A stretch of 64,000 nt of DNA from Mycobacterium fragae (GTDB taxonomy: Bacteria; Actinomycetota; Actinomycetes; Mycobacteriales; Mycobacteriaceae): assembly GCF_002102185.1 (NCBI RefSeq), contig NZ_LQOW01000002.1:82126-146125 (forward strand). Reading direction: 5' to 3'. Under the pieces are notes generated by a model, which saw only the letters and a program-made list of their open reading frames with translations, was not told where the DNA came from and searched no databases. The position numbers and the translations under genes were made by a program. Positions 33,149-42,731 of this stretch are shown here, in pieces. Within the stretch, counting starts at the first letter, position 1, and every line of letters begins with the position of its first letter.

Positions 33149-33898
33149 TTAGATGCAGTCCGAGGCGCCGTCGACAACGAAGACGGCACCGCTGGTGTAG
33201 CTGCTTTGCTCGCTGCACAGAAGCGCGATCGTGGGTGCGATCTCGGCGACAGTGCCCAAGCGTCCCAACGGGATATGCGCCAGTTCGGCATCGACCAGCT
33301 CTGCGACACCATGCATGGGCGCGGTCATCGGCGTGTCGATCGTGCCCGGCGCCACCGCGTTGACCCGGATTCCTTTGCCCGCCCATTTGACCGCGAGATT
33401 TCTGGTGATCGAGATGATTCCGGCCTTGGCCGCGCCGTAACCGGGCACCAGCAAGACTGCTCGCAACGCAGACATCGAGGCGAGATTGACCACGCTGGCG
33501 CCGCCCGCCGCCGTCGACGCCTTCAGCGCCCGATAGAGGCCGACCGTCAACCGGTACGGGCCGGTCAAGTTGAGCGCGACCGATGCGTCGAACCCGTCGG
33601 GCTTCGACTCGTCAAGGCCGCCAGGGAAATTCGCGCCTGCATTGTTGACCAGCACGTCGAGTCTGGTGAAGCTCTGCGCCAGCGCGTCGACCGACTCCGG
33701 ATCGGTGATCTGCAACTGTCGATAGGTCATGCCGGACAGGTCGGCGTCGTAGTTCGCGGCGGCCGGTTTGGTTCCGGTGATCGTGACGTCGGCGCCGGCG
33801 TCGCGAAACAGCACGGCGGTGGCATGCCCGATGCCGCTGGTGCCGCCGGTGATCAACACTACAGTGCCGGTGAAGTCGAAACTGACTCGCGCCGTCAT
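33149..33898 (-). CDS. Short-chain dehydrogenase/reductase
   Basis: A 249-residue SDR with ITGGTSGIGHATAVL, VNNAGANFPG (NNAG), NLASMSALR and YGAAKAGIISITR (the catalytic Tyr and Lys). The tail ends GAVFVVDGASDCI. The ATG overlaps the stop of the MBL gene (ATGA). It is the third gene of the operon and likely oxidises an alcohol released or presented by the MBL-fold enzyme. Substrate unknown. Confidence 0.92.
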   Translation of the reverse strand: MTARVSFDFTGTVVLITGGTSGIGHATAVLFRDAGADVTITGTKPAAANYDADLSGMTYRQLQITDPESVDALAQSFTRLDVLVNNAGANFPGGLDESKPDGFDASVALNLTGPYRLTVGLYRALKASTAAGGASVVNLASMSALRAVLLVPGYGAAKAGIISITRNLAVKWAGKGIRVNAVAPGTIDTPMTAPMHGVAELVDAELAHIPLGRLGTVAEIAPTIALLCSEQSSYTSGAVFVVDGASDCI

Positions 33899-35142
33899 GA
33901 GTACCTCGCAATTTGCTCACGCAGCCAAGCGCTCTCCCAGAAGTTCGTACTCTCGGCCAGCAGGACTTCGTGGGCTTCCCGCAGCACCTCGCGCGCCCCT
34001 GGATGATCCACAGGAACAAGCTCGACGAGATGGATGGCGTGCAAGGGGCGGCCCATGTCCAGGTGTGCCCGCGCGCGCTCCATAAGTGCGTCTGGGCCGG
34101 CAAGTTCGACCACGTCGGCAGCGACAGCGTCGAATTCGACGGGGTACAACTCGGTGGTGGAGCGATGGTGGAACCAGCCCGAGTAGTTTTCCCAGATCGC
34201 CCGCACATCCCAGGCGACCTTCCCATAGCCTTGGCCCACTTCGTATTCCGCGGGCAGGGTGATTTCGCGCATCAGAGTCCGCACATCCTTGCCGGCATTC
34301 ATCCCGACGACGGTCTGGTCATGGACGTACTGGACGGCGTTGCGCAGTCTCGTCAGCTCGGCGTTGATGCGCTTCTGCCCGGCGATCGGTTCGAAGTGAC
34401 CGGTCACCAACAACTCCGGCTGCAGATCGCGCACCCGCTCGATTGAGGCGATAGCGGTCAAGGCGTCACGGTATCGGTCACCGCGGATGGTAACCAGGTT
34501 CGGAATGTGCCCGAAGATAGGCCCGAAGGTATTGCCGCACAAGCAGATTCTTTCCTCGGGCAACCACACCACCAGTGAGTCGGTGGTCTCACCGCCGGGC
34601 ACGGAGATCAACTCCATCCGCCGCCCGCCGACCTCCAGCATGAGCGTGTCCGCGAAATCGAGATCGACGACGGGCACACTCTGGCCAGGCAGGTGTGTGG
34701 TGCCCAGACGCCGTTGAATGGCCTGGATACCCTCCGCCAGGGTGTCCTTGAAAGCGAACGCGCTGCGGCTGCCCCGGTACGGGATCAGGCGTTCGTTGTC
34801 GTCGCGCCACAGTGTCCAATTCGCTTGTGCGACAACGGTGGTGTCGAGGTCACGGACGCTGTCCAGGCCGCCGACATGGTCGACGTGGCCCTGGGTGAAG
34901 ATGATGTAGCGCACGGGCGAGGGGTCGACGGCGTCGAAGTTGGCGCGGTGCACCGGCCCTTCGAAGCCCATCCCGGTATTGATGATCACCCGGCCGTCGC
35001 CGGTGGTCAGCAGATAGGAATTCGACAGGCCCGGCGAGCACCACAGTCCCGGGGCGATCTGCTCGGCCTTCTCGGCGGCCGCGGGGCGCATGGCGTCGGC
35101 GCCCGGCCGGCTGCGATAGACCGGTTCGAACTCGGCGCTCAT
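33895..35142 (-). CDS. Metallo-beta-lactamase-fold hydrolase (alkyl-sulfatase-like)
   Basis: A 415-residue MBL-fold protein. The metal motif TQGHVDHVGG is at residues 83-92, NTFGPIFGH and VTGHFEPI provide later metal ligands, and PGGETTDSLVVW is the central strand. A C-terminal alkylsulfatase-type domain includes YSGWFHHRSTTELYP (dimerisation-like). ATG 35142 overlaps the sulfotransferase stop (ATGA). It probably hydrolyses a sulfate or ester, and the juxtaposition with a sulfotransferase is notable. Confidence 0.88.
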   Translation of the reverse strand: MSAEFEPVYRSRPGADAMRPAAAEKAEQIAPGLWCSPGLSNSYLLTTGDGRVIINTGMGFEGPVHRANFDAVDPSPVRYIIFTQGHVDHVGGLDSVRDLDTTVVAQANWTLWRDDNERLIPYRGSRSAFAFKDTLAEGIQAIQRRLGTTHLPGQSVPVVDLDFADTLMLEVGGRRMELISVPGGETTDSLVVWLPEERICLCGNTFGPIFGHIPNLVTIRGDRYRDALTAIASIERVRDLQPELLVTGHFEPIAGQKRINAELTRLRNAVQYVHDQTVVGMNAGKDVRTLMREITLPAEYEVGQGYGKVAWDVRAIWENYSGWFHHRSTTELYPVEFDAVAADVVELAGPDALMERARAHLDMGRPLHAIHLVELVPVDHPGAREVLREAHEVLLAESTNFWESAWLREQIARYS

Positions 35143-36416
35143 TGCTGCTCCTCGGGACGGACGTCGAACCTGTCGAAGTAGAAGCCGAACCGCGCGCGGA
35201 GTTCGGCGGGCGTGACGCCGAAGTGCCGTTGCAGGTGGTAGCGGATGCGGCCGTGCTTGCCGCGCGGGTTGCCCTCCAGATACTGCTGAAAGCGTCCACG
35301 CACCTCCGGTGTTAGTTCGACTCCACCGCGCTGGTAAAGCTCCTCCAGCAACGGTATTTCATTGCCGTTGAGTCGATGGAAGCTGACATCGATGCTGCGC
35401 TCGGCCGGCACCAGGTCCCGGTCGCGCACGCACGCACTGAGCAACCGGTGCACGCGGTCGCTCCAGTAATCCACCAACCAGTCCGGGCCGATGCTGATGC
35501 GGCGCAGCCGATCGGAGTAGGCCATCATCGTGATCGCCGACTGGATCACCGCGACGGGGTCGCGGTGCGTGAAGACCACCGTCGCGTCGGGGAAGGTTGC
35601 CATCAACGGTCCGAGCTGCTCGCAGTGCTGGGGACTCTTGAGCACCCAGGTCCGCGGGCCGCGCAGGAATGTCAACGCCTGCAACACCTTCTTCATGTAC
35701 ACGTAGTGCCGGGTCTCGTCGAGGCCCAGGTAGAAGTCCCGCCAATCGGGCACGCGCGCATGCCATTCCAACACGTAGCCGGCCAAATCGAGGTCGAGGA
35801 GTTCGACCTCTTCCTCGATCGCCTCGGGAAACCGGTCATGCATGGCGGCGACCACGGGAGCGCTGGCCATCAGCGCATCATGTTCGGACTTGGCTCGCGC
35901 GTACCGAGGGTCAACACCGAGAATGTCGGGGCCTTCGCCGCGCGCCGGGATCGGTTCCTGGCTCTCCCAGTACGGCAGCGCGCGCCTGCGCGGGTCGGCC
36001 GCAATGAGATTCACCAGATGCGTGGTGCCAGATCGCGGCATCCCGACGACGATGAAGGGCCTTTCGATCGCGATCGACTCGATCTCGGGATACCGCGTGA
36101 TGAGATCGGTCAACGAGAGCCGGTTGCGCAGCAGCCGGACCACGCGCTGCCGCAGCGACGAGCGAGTGAGCTGGGTCAGCCCTTCGTCGGCTTCGATCGC
36201 GGCCACGTGCGCGGTCAGGCGATCACCGAAGCCGTCTGTATCGGCCAGATCGTCGACGCCCGCCTGCTCAATGGCCTCGGCGAGCATCTCATCGATGTCG
36301 AATGTGACGTGTCTCGATTCGGTGTATTCCAGAATCTGACGCTGGACCTCGGTCAGCTTGGGCGCCGTCAGGTCGTCGAAGTCGATGTCGGCGATGTCGA
36401 GGCCCGCAGAACCCAT
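35139..36416 (-). CDS. Sulfotransferase family protein
   Basis: A 425-residue sulfotransferase. The 5'-phosphosulfate loop VVGMPRSGTTHL is at residues 123-134, and the 3'-phosphate region is FPDATVVFTHRDP. The C-terminal portion has basic residues and long helices as in mycobacterial Stf proteins. ATG 36416 is preceded by CGAGGAGGCGGT; upstream codons were rejected. It begins the operon with the MBL-fold, SDR, VOC and LLM genes. The acceptor is unknown; mycobacteria sulfate trehalose lipids and other glycolipids. Confidence 0.87.
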   Translation of the reverse strand: MGSAGLDIADIDFDDLTAPKLTEVQRQILEYTESRHVTFDIDEMLAEAIEQAGVDDLADTDGFGDRLTAHVAAIEADEGLTQLTRSSLRQRVVRLLRNRLSLTDLITRYPEIESIAIERPFIVVGMPRSGTTHLVNLIAADPRRRALPYWESQEPIPARGEGPDILGVDPRYARAKSEHDALMASAPVVAAMHDRFPEAIEEEVELLDLDLAGYVLEWHARVPDWRDFYLGLDETRHYVYMKKVLQALTFLRGPRTWVLKSPQHCEQLGPLMATFPDATVVFTHRDPVAVIQSAITMMAYSDRLRRISIGPDWLVDYWSDRVHRLLSACVRDRDLVPAERSIDVSFHRLNGNEIPLLEELYQRGGVELTPEVRGRFQQYLEGNPRGKHGRIRYHLQRHFGVTPAELRARFGFYFDRFDVRPEEQQ

Positions 36417-36571
36417 GCGACCGCCTCCTCGTCTTGGTGTCGCAAGGCAGAGTATCGCCAACTGGGACCTTCGGCGTTTAGCCGAGCCTGCCTTGGGGTA
36501 TGCGCGGCGCCGAGCGGCGCACAGCCCATAGCCCGCATTCGTAATCTGCCTAGCTACCGGAGATATCTGCC

Positions 36572-37138
36572 ATGTCCGACATGATCATTCAATCGCCCGA
36601 CGAAGTTGTCGGGTTCCTCAAAGCGCAGCACAACCTCATCGAGGACCTGTTCGACCAGGTGCTGCACGCATCAGACCCGCAGGCGCGGGAGAAGCCGTTC
36701 GTGCAATTGCGCCAATTGCTTGCCGTGCATGAGACAGCCGAGGAAATGGTGGTACATCCCCGGGTGCGCCGCGAGGTGGATGCCGGCGACACGATTGTCG
36801 ATGCTCGACTGAAAGAAGAGCATGAGGCCAAGGAGCTCCTGTCAAAGATCGAGGGCATTGACATCACCTCGCAGCAGTTCATCGACGAGGTCACCCAGCT
36901 CCGTGACGCCGTCCTTGAGCACGCCGAGCGTGAGGAGAGCGAAGAGTTTTCTCAGCTGCAGCGGGAACTGGACGGTGACGAACTCAAACGGCTGGGCACA
37001 GCGGTGCGAGCAGCGGAGGCCATTGCGCCTACCCGACCGCATGCCGGCGTGGAATCGGCGAAGTTGAATTTCGCCGTCGGCCCGTTCGCGTCGATGCTCG
37101 ACCGCGCTCGTGACCTCATTGAGCACGGCCTCGGCTAA
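36572..37138 (+). CDS. Hemerythrin HHE-domain protein
   Basis: A 188-residue helical di-iron protein. His ligands are in LKAQHNLIEDLFDQV, AVHETAEEMVVHPRV and KEEHEAKELLSK, and the Glu is in EHAEREESEEF. The C-terminal tail is short and disordered-looking. HHE proteins bind O2, NO or iron and respond to oxidative or nitrosative stress; related mycobacterial proteins act on H2O2. It is followed 8 nt later by a small membrane-protein gene. Confidence 0.9.
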   Translation: MSDMIIQSPDEVVGFLKAQHNLIEDLFDQVLHASDPQAREKPFVQLRQLLAVHETAEEMVVHPRVRREVDAGDTIVDARLKEEHEAKELLSKIEGIDITSQQFIDEVTQLRDAVLEHAEREESEEFSQLQRELDGDELKRLGTAVRAAEAIAPTRPHAGVESAKLNFAVGPFASMLDRARDLIEHGLG

Positions 37139-37146
37139 CCCTGCGC

Positions 37147-37530
37147 ATGGCTGTTCGCGCGGCCACCCTGGCCAAGCTGCACGGCGTGACCAACATCGCG
37201 GGCGGATTGTGGCCCCTGATCCATATGCGCAGCTTCGAGGCGGTGCTCGGACCCAAAGTCGACCGGTGGCTGGTATACACCGTGTCAGGGCTGCTGGTGA
37301 GCATCGGGGCCGCACAATCCGCCTCGAGCGCAGACCCTGCCGGTGTCCGACAGGCGCGCCGCCTCGGGATGGGTACCGCGCTCACCCTCGGTGCCGTGGA
37401 CTTGGTGTATGCGTTACGCCGGCGAATCAGCCGCGTTTACCTCGTCGATGCCGCGATGGAGGCCGGGTGGCTACTCGCCTGGGCGGCCACTTCCGTCGAC
37501 GGTCTGGGGAGCGCAAAGGACTCTCCGTAG
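37147..37530 (+). CDS. Small integral membrane protein, unknown
   Basis: A 127-residue protein with about four hydrophobic segments ([58 protein letters not shown]) and basic loops. Similar small proteins with DUF4267-like topology occur in mycobacteria (see 45192-45581), but I do not recognise a function. Its stop lies 10 nt before the SelO start, so it may be co-transcribed with SelO and the upstream hemerythrin. Confidence 0.7.
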   Translation: MAVRAATLAKLHGVTNIAGGLWPLIHMRSFEAVLGPKVDRWLVYTVSGLLVSIGAAQSASSADPAGVRQARRLGMGTALTLGAVDLVYALRRRISRVYLVDAAMEAGWLLAWAATSVDGLGSAKDSP

Positions 37531-37540
37531 TGTGGGTGAG

Positions 37541-38983
37541 GTGACCGTTGGCCGGGATACCACCGTCGCTCTGCAGGACCGCTTCTATCGGGAGCTGCCG
37601 GAGCTGTCGGTCCCATGGCAAGCCGAGACTCCCCCTGACGCTCGGCTGCTGGTGCTCAACGAGCCGCTGGCGACCGAGCTTGACCTCGACCCGGCCTGGC
37701 TGCGCAGTGCCGACGGAGTGCGCTTCTTGGTGGGCAACATGGTTCCCCGCGGTGCGGCTCCGGTAGCGCAGGCCTACGCCGGGCACCAGTTCGGCGGCTA
37801 TGTACCGCGGCTGGGCGACGGGCGCGCCCTGCTGCTGGGCGAGCTCGTCGACGTCGACGGGCGCGTCCGCGATATCCACCTCAAAGGCTCGGGGCCCACA
37901 CCGTTCGCACGCGGTGGGGACGGCCTCGCGGTGGTGGGACCGATGCTGCGCGAGTACATCATCAGCGAGGCGATGCATGCTCTGGGCATCCCAACAACGC
38001 GGTCCTTGGCCGTAGTAGGCACCGGACGTTTGGTGCGGCGTGAGACGCTACTACCCGGCGCCTTACTGGTCCGGGTGGCGAGCAGCCACCTGCGCGTCGG
38101 AAGCTTCCAGTACGCAGCGGCTAGCGGCGACGTCGAACTGTTGCGACGCCTGGCCGACCATGCGATCGCCCGTCATCATCCCGGCGCGTCGGAGGCCGAG
38201 CGCCCTTACCTCGCGCTGTTCGAAGCGGTGGTCGCTGTGCAGGCGTCGCTGGTCGCGCAATGGATGCTCGTCGGGTTCGTGCACGGGGTGATGAACACCG
38301 ACAACATGACGATCTCCGGCGAGACGATCGACTATGGACCGTGCGCCTTCATGGAGGCCTACGACCCGGAGACGGTATTCAGTTCGATCGATTTCTGGGG
38401 CCGCTATGCGTACGGCAACCAACCGGTAGTCGCCGGGTGGAACCTCGCTCGGTTCGCCGAGACACTTCTTCCGTTGCTATCGGACGATCTTGATGAGGCA
38501 ATCGCACTCGCGGAGGGGTCGTTCGGTGTATTTCACGCCCGGTACGACGCCGCATGGGAATCCGGTATGCGAGCCAAGCTCGGCTTGTCCACAGACGTCA
38601 CAGCCGAGAACGTCACGCCGTTGGTCGACGAGATGCTCCTCCTGCTGAAGGAGAACCACGTCGATTACACCTCGTTCTTCCGCCGCCTCAGCCAAGCGGC
38701 TCGTGGCGACGACATCGATTTGGCCGAGTTCGACGGCTGGCTCACGCGCTGGCGCGCGCTGGGTCCCGACGCCGAATTGATGGACCGGGGCAACCCGATC
38801 TACATCCCGCGCAACCATCTCGTCGAGGAGGCTTTGGCCGCGGCGACCGCCGGCGATCTCGGTCCGCTCGAGCAGCTCCTTGCCGCGGTGACCGCACCCT
38901 ATGACGCACGACCGGGCTTTGAGCGCTATAGCTCCCCTGCCCCAGAGGATTTCGGTGCGTACCGCACCTTCTGCGGCACCTGA
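37541..38983 (+). CDS. selO: SelO/YdiU protein adenylyltransferase (pseudokinase)
   Basis: A 480-residue SelO. The start [18 protein letters not shown] and the core [21 protein letters not shown] are typical. [17 protein letters not shown] forms the nucleotide site, and [23 protein letters not shown] is the altered DFG region. The protein ends RTFCGT, with Cys antepenultimate where many homologues carry selenocysteine. SelO AMPylates proteins during oxidative stress. Start codon choice between GTG 37532 and 37541 is uncertain. It follows hemerythrin, supporting an oxidative-stress theme. Confidence 0.93.
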   Translation: MTVGRDTTVALQDRFYRELPELSVPWQAETPPDARLLVLNEPLATELDLDPAWLRSADGVRFLVGNMVPRGAAPVAQAYAGHQFGGYVPRLGDGRALLLGELVDVDGRVRDIHLKGSGPTPFARGGDGLAVVGPMLREYIISEAMHALGIPTTRSLAVVGTGRLVRRETLLPGALLVRVASSHLRVGSFQYAAASGDVELLRRLADHAIARHHPGASEAERPYLALFEAVVAVQASLVAQWMLVGFVHGVMNTDNMTISGETIDYGPCAFMEAYDPETVFSSIDFWGRYAYGNQPVVAGWNLARFAETLLPLLSDDLDEAIALAEGSFGVFHARYDAAWESGMRAKLGLSTDVTAENVTPLVDEMLLLLKENHVDYTSFFRRLSQAARGDDIDLAEFDGWLTRWRALGPDAELMDRGNPIYIPRNHLVEEALAAATAGDLGPLEQLLAAVTAPYDARPGFERYSSPAPEDFGAYRTFCGT

Positions 38984-39979
38984 TCAACCGCTCTGATCTA
39001 CCAGAACCGCGCCGTCCGGCCGGTCCCCGAAGGTCTGCAGCGAAATATCGTCTGGCTGCGCTGCCAGTCGAATGATCTGCGCCAGCTGCCACGGCGCATC
39101 GCACTGAAGATAGTGATCGGCACTGGGCACGACCCAGTAGCGGCTTCGCCCCGGCTTGTCTCTGAGGTATGTCTGCCATACGTGGTTGGCGACCCGCAAT
39201 GGGGAGACGTTGTCATGCAAGCCCCATACCAGGCTGGTGTTGAATTCCATCCTGGAAAACGCGTCAAGCCAACTGGTTTCGTCCGCAGCGCGCTCGTGAA
39301 GATATTGGATCACGTCGGGCAGGACTTGGATTCCGTCGTTGAACGCGAAGCATTTCGCCAGCGCGGCGATCTCGGGATCGTCAAGGGTGCGCCGCGGCAT
39401 GAATGTGGTGGCGCCCAAACCCGCTGCGAGGGTTTCCGGAGTCGTCGCACGCGCCGTGTCGCGCCCTGTCGTGCTGTCCAACAACGCATTCTGGTAGGCG
39501 GTGAGGTTCGCCAGCGGAAGATAGATATTGCCGTTCGTCAAAATGACTTCGGTGGGCACAGAAGCGGGTTCTTCGGCCGCCAGCAACCCCAGCGCAATCA
39601 TGCCGACGCTGCTGCCTCGATCATGCGTGAGCATCAAATATCGATCCAGCTTCCACACCCGAGTGATCGCGTGAACCAGCAGACGCGCATCGTCTTACAG
39701 CGAATAGCGGTAAGGCGCGGGCGGCTTATCGGAGAGCCCGGCGCCGGGAAAGTCCAGCAGAAATATCTCGAACTCGGCGCCCAGCTCACGGCTCAACGCG
39801 AAATAGTCGATGCTCGACGTCGGGAAGCCGTGAACACAGACCAACGCCGGCGCTCCCGGCGTGCCGCAGCGGCGGGTGAAGACACTGGCTTCTGTTCCAT
39901 TGTTGGCGGCCGTTGATGACGCCCACCGAATTTCCGCCCCGCCGCTTCGCCACTCTCCGAAGATGTCCACGCACATCAT
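38984..39979 (-). pseudogene. Alpha/beta-hydrolase (haloalkane-dehalogenase/epoxide-hydrolase-like), interrupted by an in-frame TAA
   Basis: One frame encodes an N-terminal part (VCVHGFPTSSIDYFALSREL, the oxyanion region and LLDFPGAGLSDKPPAPYRYSL). It is broken by TAA at 39697-39695 and continues in the same frame as DDARLLVHAITRVWKLDRYLM, then THDRGSSVGM, the nucleophile elbow (Asp in the dehalogenase HDxG style). The C-terminus has the Asp/His region ADHYLQCDAPWQLAQ. A single base change (such as CAA, GAA or TAC to TAA) accounts for the interruption. It is directly downstream of a TetR gene (15 nt). Confidence 0.8.
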
Positions 39980-39993
39980 GATGCGCGGTGAGG

Positions 39994-40593
39994 TCAGCGA
40001 CTGGGCGCGCGGCGTTGGTAACCCGCCGTCAACCGGAATAGCGCGCGGTCCAGCGTCGGCAAGATCTCGGTGATGGCGATCTCGCCGGCAGCGAACCGGG
40101 CCACCAGTCCATAGGCGAGGTGGGAAATGATCGCGGGGAGGTCTTCGACCAGCCCGGCGTCGGCGCCCTCCAGAACGGCCATGGTGGCGGGGATGACGGC
40201 ATCCAGTCCGCGACTCACCAGCCGCTGACCTCCGGGGGCAGACCGCGCGCGAAAATACGCTCGCAGCATGTCCGGATGACGCTCCCACGGTTCGAAGATC
40301 GTCCGGAACACGCGCATCAGGCCGTCGTAGATGGATTCGTCCGCATCGTGAGTCTGCGCGGCCAAGCCGGCATAGCGGTTCTCGTCCATCCAGCATTCGA
40401 GCGCCGCGAGGATCAACGCGTCCCGGGTCGGATAGCGCTTGTAGATGGTGGCCAGCGACGTCCGTGCACGCCGAGCGACCTCTCGCAGCTGCACAGCGTC
40501 GTACCCCTCGGTCTCCAAAATCTCCACGACGATGTCGAGGATGCGATCGTGGCGGCGATCCTGGTCGCCAGCCATCGCCTCAGCGCTAGCCAC
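39994..40593 (-). CDS. TetR family regulator
   Basis: A 199-residue TetR. The HTH is at QLREVARRARTSLATIYKRY (residues about 36-60) after the helix RILDIVVEILETEGYDAV. Divergent transcription from the SDR/P450 genes and the two GTAAC-N3-GTTAC palindromes between them suggest autoregulation and control of those genes. GTG 40593 or ATG 40575 could start translation. The interrupted hydrolase is its downstream partner. Confidence 0.9.
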   Translation of the reverse strand: MASAEAMAGDQDRRHDRILDIVVEILETEGYDAVQLREVARRARTSLATIYKRYPTRDALILAALECWMDENRYAGLAAQTHDADESIYDGLMRVFRTIFEPWERHPDMLRAYFRARSAPGGQRLVSRGLDAVIPATMAVLEGADAGLVEDLPAIISHLAYGLVARFAAGEIAITEILPTLDRALFRLTAGYQRRAPSR

Positions 40594-40621
40594 GCGTCGA
40601 AATCACCCCCTTGCCGCCGCT

Positions 40622-40638
40622 GAGTAACACGGTTACTC
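40622..40638. promoter_or_regulatory. TetR-type operator A (GAGTAAC-N3-GTTACTC)
   Basis: GAGTAAC (40622-40628) and GTTACTC (40632-40638) are exact reverse complements separated by ACG. It is centred at 40630 between the divergent TetR (start 40593) and SDR (start 40677) genes. Confidence 0.75.
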
Positions 40639-40646
40639 TACCGGTT

Positions 40647-40659
40647 GTAACGTGGTTAC
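40647..40659. promoter_or_regulatory. TetR-type operator B (GTAAC-N3-GTTAC)
   Basis: GTAAC (40647-40651) and GTTAC (40655-40659) are inverted repeats with GTG between. The centre at 40653 is 23 bp from operator A, about two helical turns, so two dimers could bind side by side. It directly precedes the SDR ribosome site AGGAGG. Confidence 0.75.
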
Positions 40660-40676
40660 TCAATCAGGAGGTGCGG

Positions 40677-41510
40677 GTGGCCGGACGGGTCGCAGACAAG
40701 GTCGCGTTCGTCACCGGTGCAGCGCGCGGCCAAGGCCGCAGCCACGCGGTGCGGCTGGCGCAAGAGGGCGCCGACATCATCGCCGTCGACATCTGCCAAC
40801 CAATCGACAACTCACCGGCTCCACCGGCGACGCCTGAAGACCTCGCGGAGACGGCCGACCTGGTCAAGGGCCTAGATCGGCGCGTCGTCACCGCCGAGGT
40901 CGACGTCCGCGATTACGACTCGCTCAAAGCCGCGCTCGACAGCGGCGTCGAGGAACTGGGACGGCTGGACATCGTCGTCGCCAACGCCGGTATCGGCACC
41001 GTCGGCGTCAGGCTGGACCGGATGGACGAGGACCTCTGGCAGGAGATGATCGACGTCAACCTGAGCGGCGTGTGGAAGTCGGTGAAAGCCGCTGTGCCGC
41101 ATCTGCTTTCCGGCGGCGCTGGCTCGATCGTCATGACCAGTTCGGTCGCCGGGTTGAAGGCATACCCCAACACCGGGCACTACGTAGCGGCCAAACACGG
41201 AGTCGTCGGGCTCATGCGGTCGTTTGCCGTCGAGTTGGGCCCGAAGAACATCCGCGTCAACTCGGTGCATCCGACGCACGTCAATACACCACTGTTGATC
41301 AACGAGAAGACTTTTCGGCTGTTCCGGCCCGACCTGGAAAATCCCGGCCCCGACGACTTGGCTCCGGTGTGCCGGACCTTCCACACCCTGCCGATCCCCT
41401 GGGTGACTGCCGAGGACATCAGCAACGCGGTGCTGTTCCTGGCCTCCGACGAGTCGCGCTACATCACCGGCGTTGCACTACCGGTCGACGCCGGCAGCTG
41501 CCTGAAGTAA
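40677..41510 (+). CDS. Mycofactocin-coupled SDR family oxidoreductase
   Basis: A 277-residue SDR with TGAARGQGRSHAVRLAQEGADIIAVDIC, shown here only by its diagnostic TGAARGQGRSHAVRL part, and central NAGIGTVGVRL, SSVAGLKAY and YVAAKHGVVGL. The N-terminal signature and the insertion region match the mycofactocin-dependent SDR class (TIGR03971), whose members use a non-exchangeable NAD linked to mycofactocin. Start GTG 40677 is 4 nt after AGGAGG. It precedes a P450 by 8 nt, so the two form an operon that may oxidise a hydrophobic substrate and its alcohol product. Confidence 0.9.
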   Translation: MAGRVADKVAFVTGAARGQGRSHAVRLAQEGADIIAVDICQPIDNSPAPPATPEDLAETADLVKGLDRRVVTAEVDVRDYDSLKAALDSGVEELGRLDIVVANAGIGTVGVRLDRMDEDLWQEMIDVNLSGVWKSVKAAVPHLLSGGAGSIVMTSSVAGLKAYPNTGHYVAAKHGVVGLMRSFAVELGPKNIRVNSVHPTHVNTPLLINEKTFRLFRPDLENPGPDDLAPVCRTFHTLPIPWVTAEDISNAVLFLASDESRYITGVALPVDAGSCLK

Positions 41511-41518
41511 GGACCAAC

Positions 41519-42721
41519 ATGACCACTACCCATGACACCGACGTCTACTACGACCCTTACGACGTCAACATCACCGCTAACCCCTATCCCATCTACGCCC
41601 GGCTGCGCGACGAGGCACCTCTCTATTACAACGAGCGCTACAACTTCTGGGCGATCTCGCGCCACGCCGACGTCGAAGCGGCACTGTCGGATTGGGAAAC
41701 GTTCTCCAACAGCCGAAGTGACATCCTCGAACTGGTCCAGTCCAAATTCGACATGCCCCCCGGCGTGATGATGTTCGAGGACCCGCCGGTGCATACGATG
41801 CTGCGCGGAGTGATGTCCCGGGTCTTCACGCCGCGGCGGATGGCCGCCATCGAGGACCAGATCCGGCGCTACTGTGTGCGATGCCTGGATCCGATGGTCG
41901 GGACGGACAGCTTCGACATCATCGCCGAACTCGCGTCCATGATGCCCATGCGCGTCATCGGCATGCTGCTCGGCATCCCCGAAGACGAGCAGATCGGCGT
42001 GCGCGACGCCAACGACGCCAACCTGCGCACCAGGCCCGGCACACCGATGAAGGTCGCCGACCCCGATGCGATCGCCGATGGCCGCATCTACGCCGACTAC
42101 GTCGACTGGCGCGCCAAGAACCCCTCCGACGACCTGATGACCGCGTTGCTCAACGTCGAGTTCGAGGACGAGAACGGCGTGACGAGAAAGCTCACCCGCA
42201 AAGAGGTACTGCACTACACACAGGTCGTCGCCGGTGCGGGCAACGAAACGACGGGCAGGCTGATCGGCTGGCTGGCCAAGGTGCTCGCTGAGCATCCCGA
42301 ACAGCGTCGAGAAGTCGCGCAGGACCGGTCATTACTGACGCGCGCGGTCGACGAAACGTTGCGATTCGAGCCAACCGGCCCACACGTCGCGCGCTACACC
42401 ATCCGCGATTACGCGGCCTACGGCACCACTGTGCCCGCCGGCAGCGCCATCCTGCTGCTGTTTGGCGCCGCCAACCGAGACCCGTTGCGCTACAAGGATC
42501 CCGACACCTTCAACATCCACCGCGACAACATCTCGCACCTCACGTTCGGCAAGGGTGTGCACTATTGCCTGGGCGCGAATCTGGCACGCCTGGAAGGCCG
42601 GGTTGCGCTCGACGAGTTGCTCAACCGGTGGCCCGAATGGGAAATCGACTACGACAGCTTGAAACTCGCGCCCACGTCGACGGTCCGCGGCTGGGAGCGG
42701 CTGCGTGTCGTCCTTCCCTGA
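41519..42721 (+). CDS. Cytochrome P450
   Basis: A 400-residue soluble P450. The I-helix VVAGAGNETTGRL, the K-helix ExxR in DETLRFEP and the haem loop FGKGVHYCLG with Cys350 are intact. ATG 41519 opens MTTTHDTDVYYDPYD. The class with SDR neighbour and mycofactocin-type partner suggests hydroxylation of a terpenoid or steroid; the subfamily cannot be named from sequence alone. Convergent with the cyclase-hydrolase gene (10 nt). Confidence 0.94.
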   Translation: MTTTHDTDVYYDPYDVNITANPYPIYARLRDEAPLYYNERYNFWAISRHADVEAALSDWETFSNSRSDILELVQSKFDMPPGVMMFEDPPVHTMLRGVMSRVFTPRRMAAIEDQIRRYCVRCLDPMVGTDSFDIIAELASMMPMRVIGMLLGIPEDEQIGVRDANDANLRTRPGTPMKVADPDAIADGRIYADYVDWRAKNPSDDLMTALLNVEFEDENGVTRKLTRKEVLHYTQVVAGAGNETTGRLIGWLAKVLAEHPEQRREVAQDRSLLTRAVDETLRFEPTGPHVARYTIRDYAAYGTTVPAGSAILLLFGAANRDPLRYKDPDTFNIHRDNISHLTFGKGVHYCLGANLARLEGRVALDELLNRWPEWEIDYDSLKLAPTSTVRGWERLRVVLP

Positions 42722-42731
42722 GACTGGCTTG

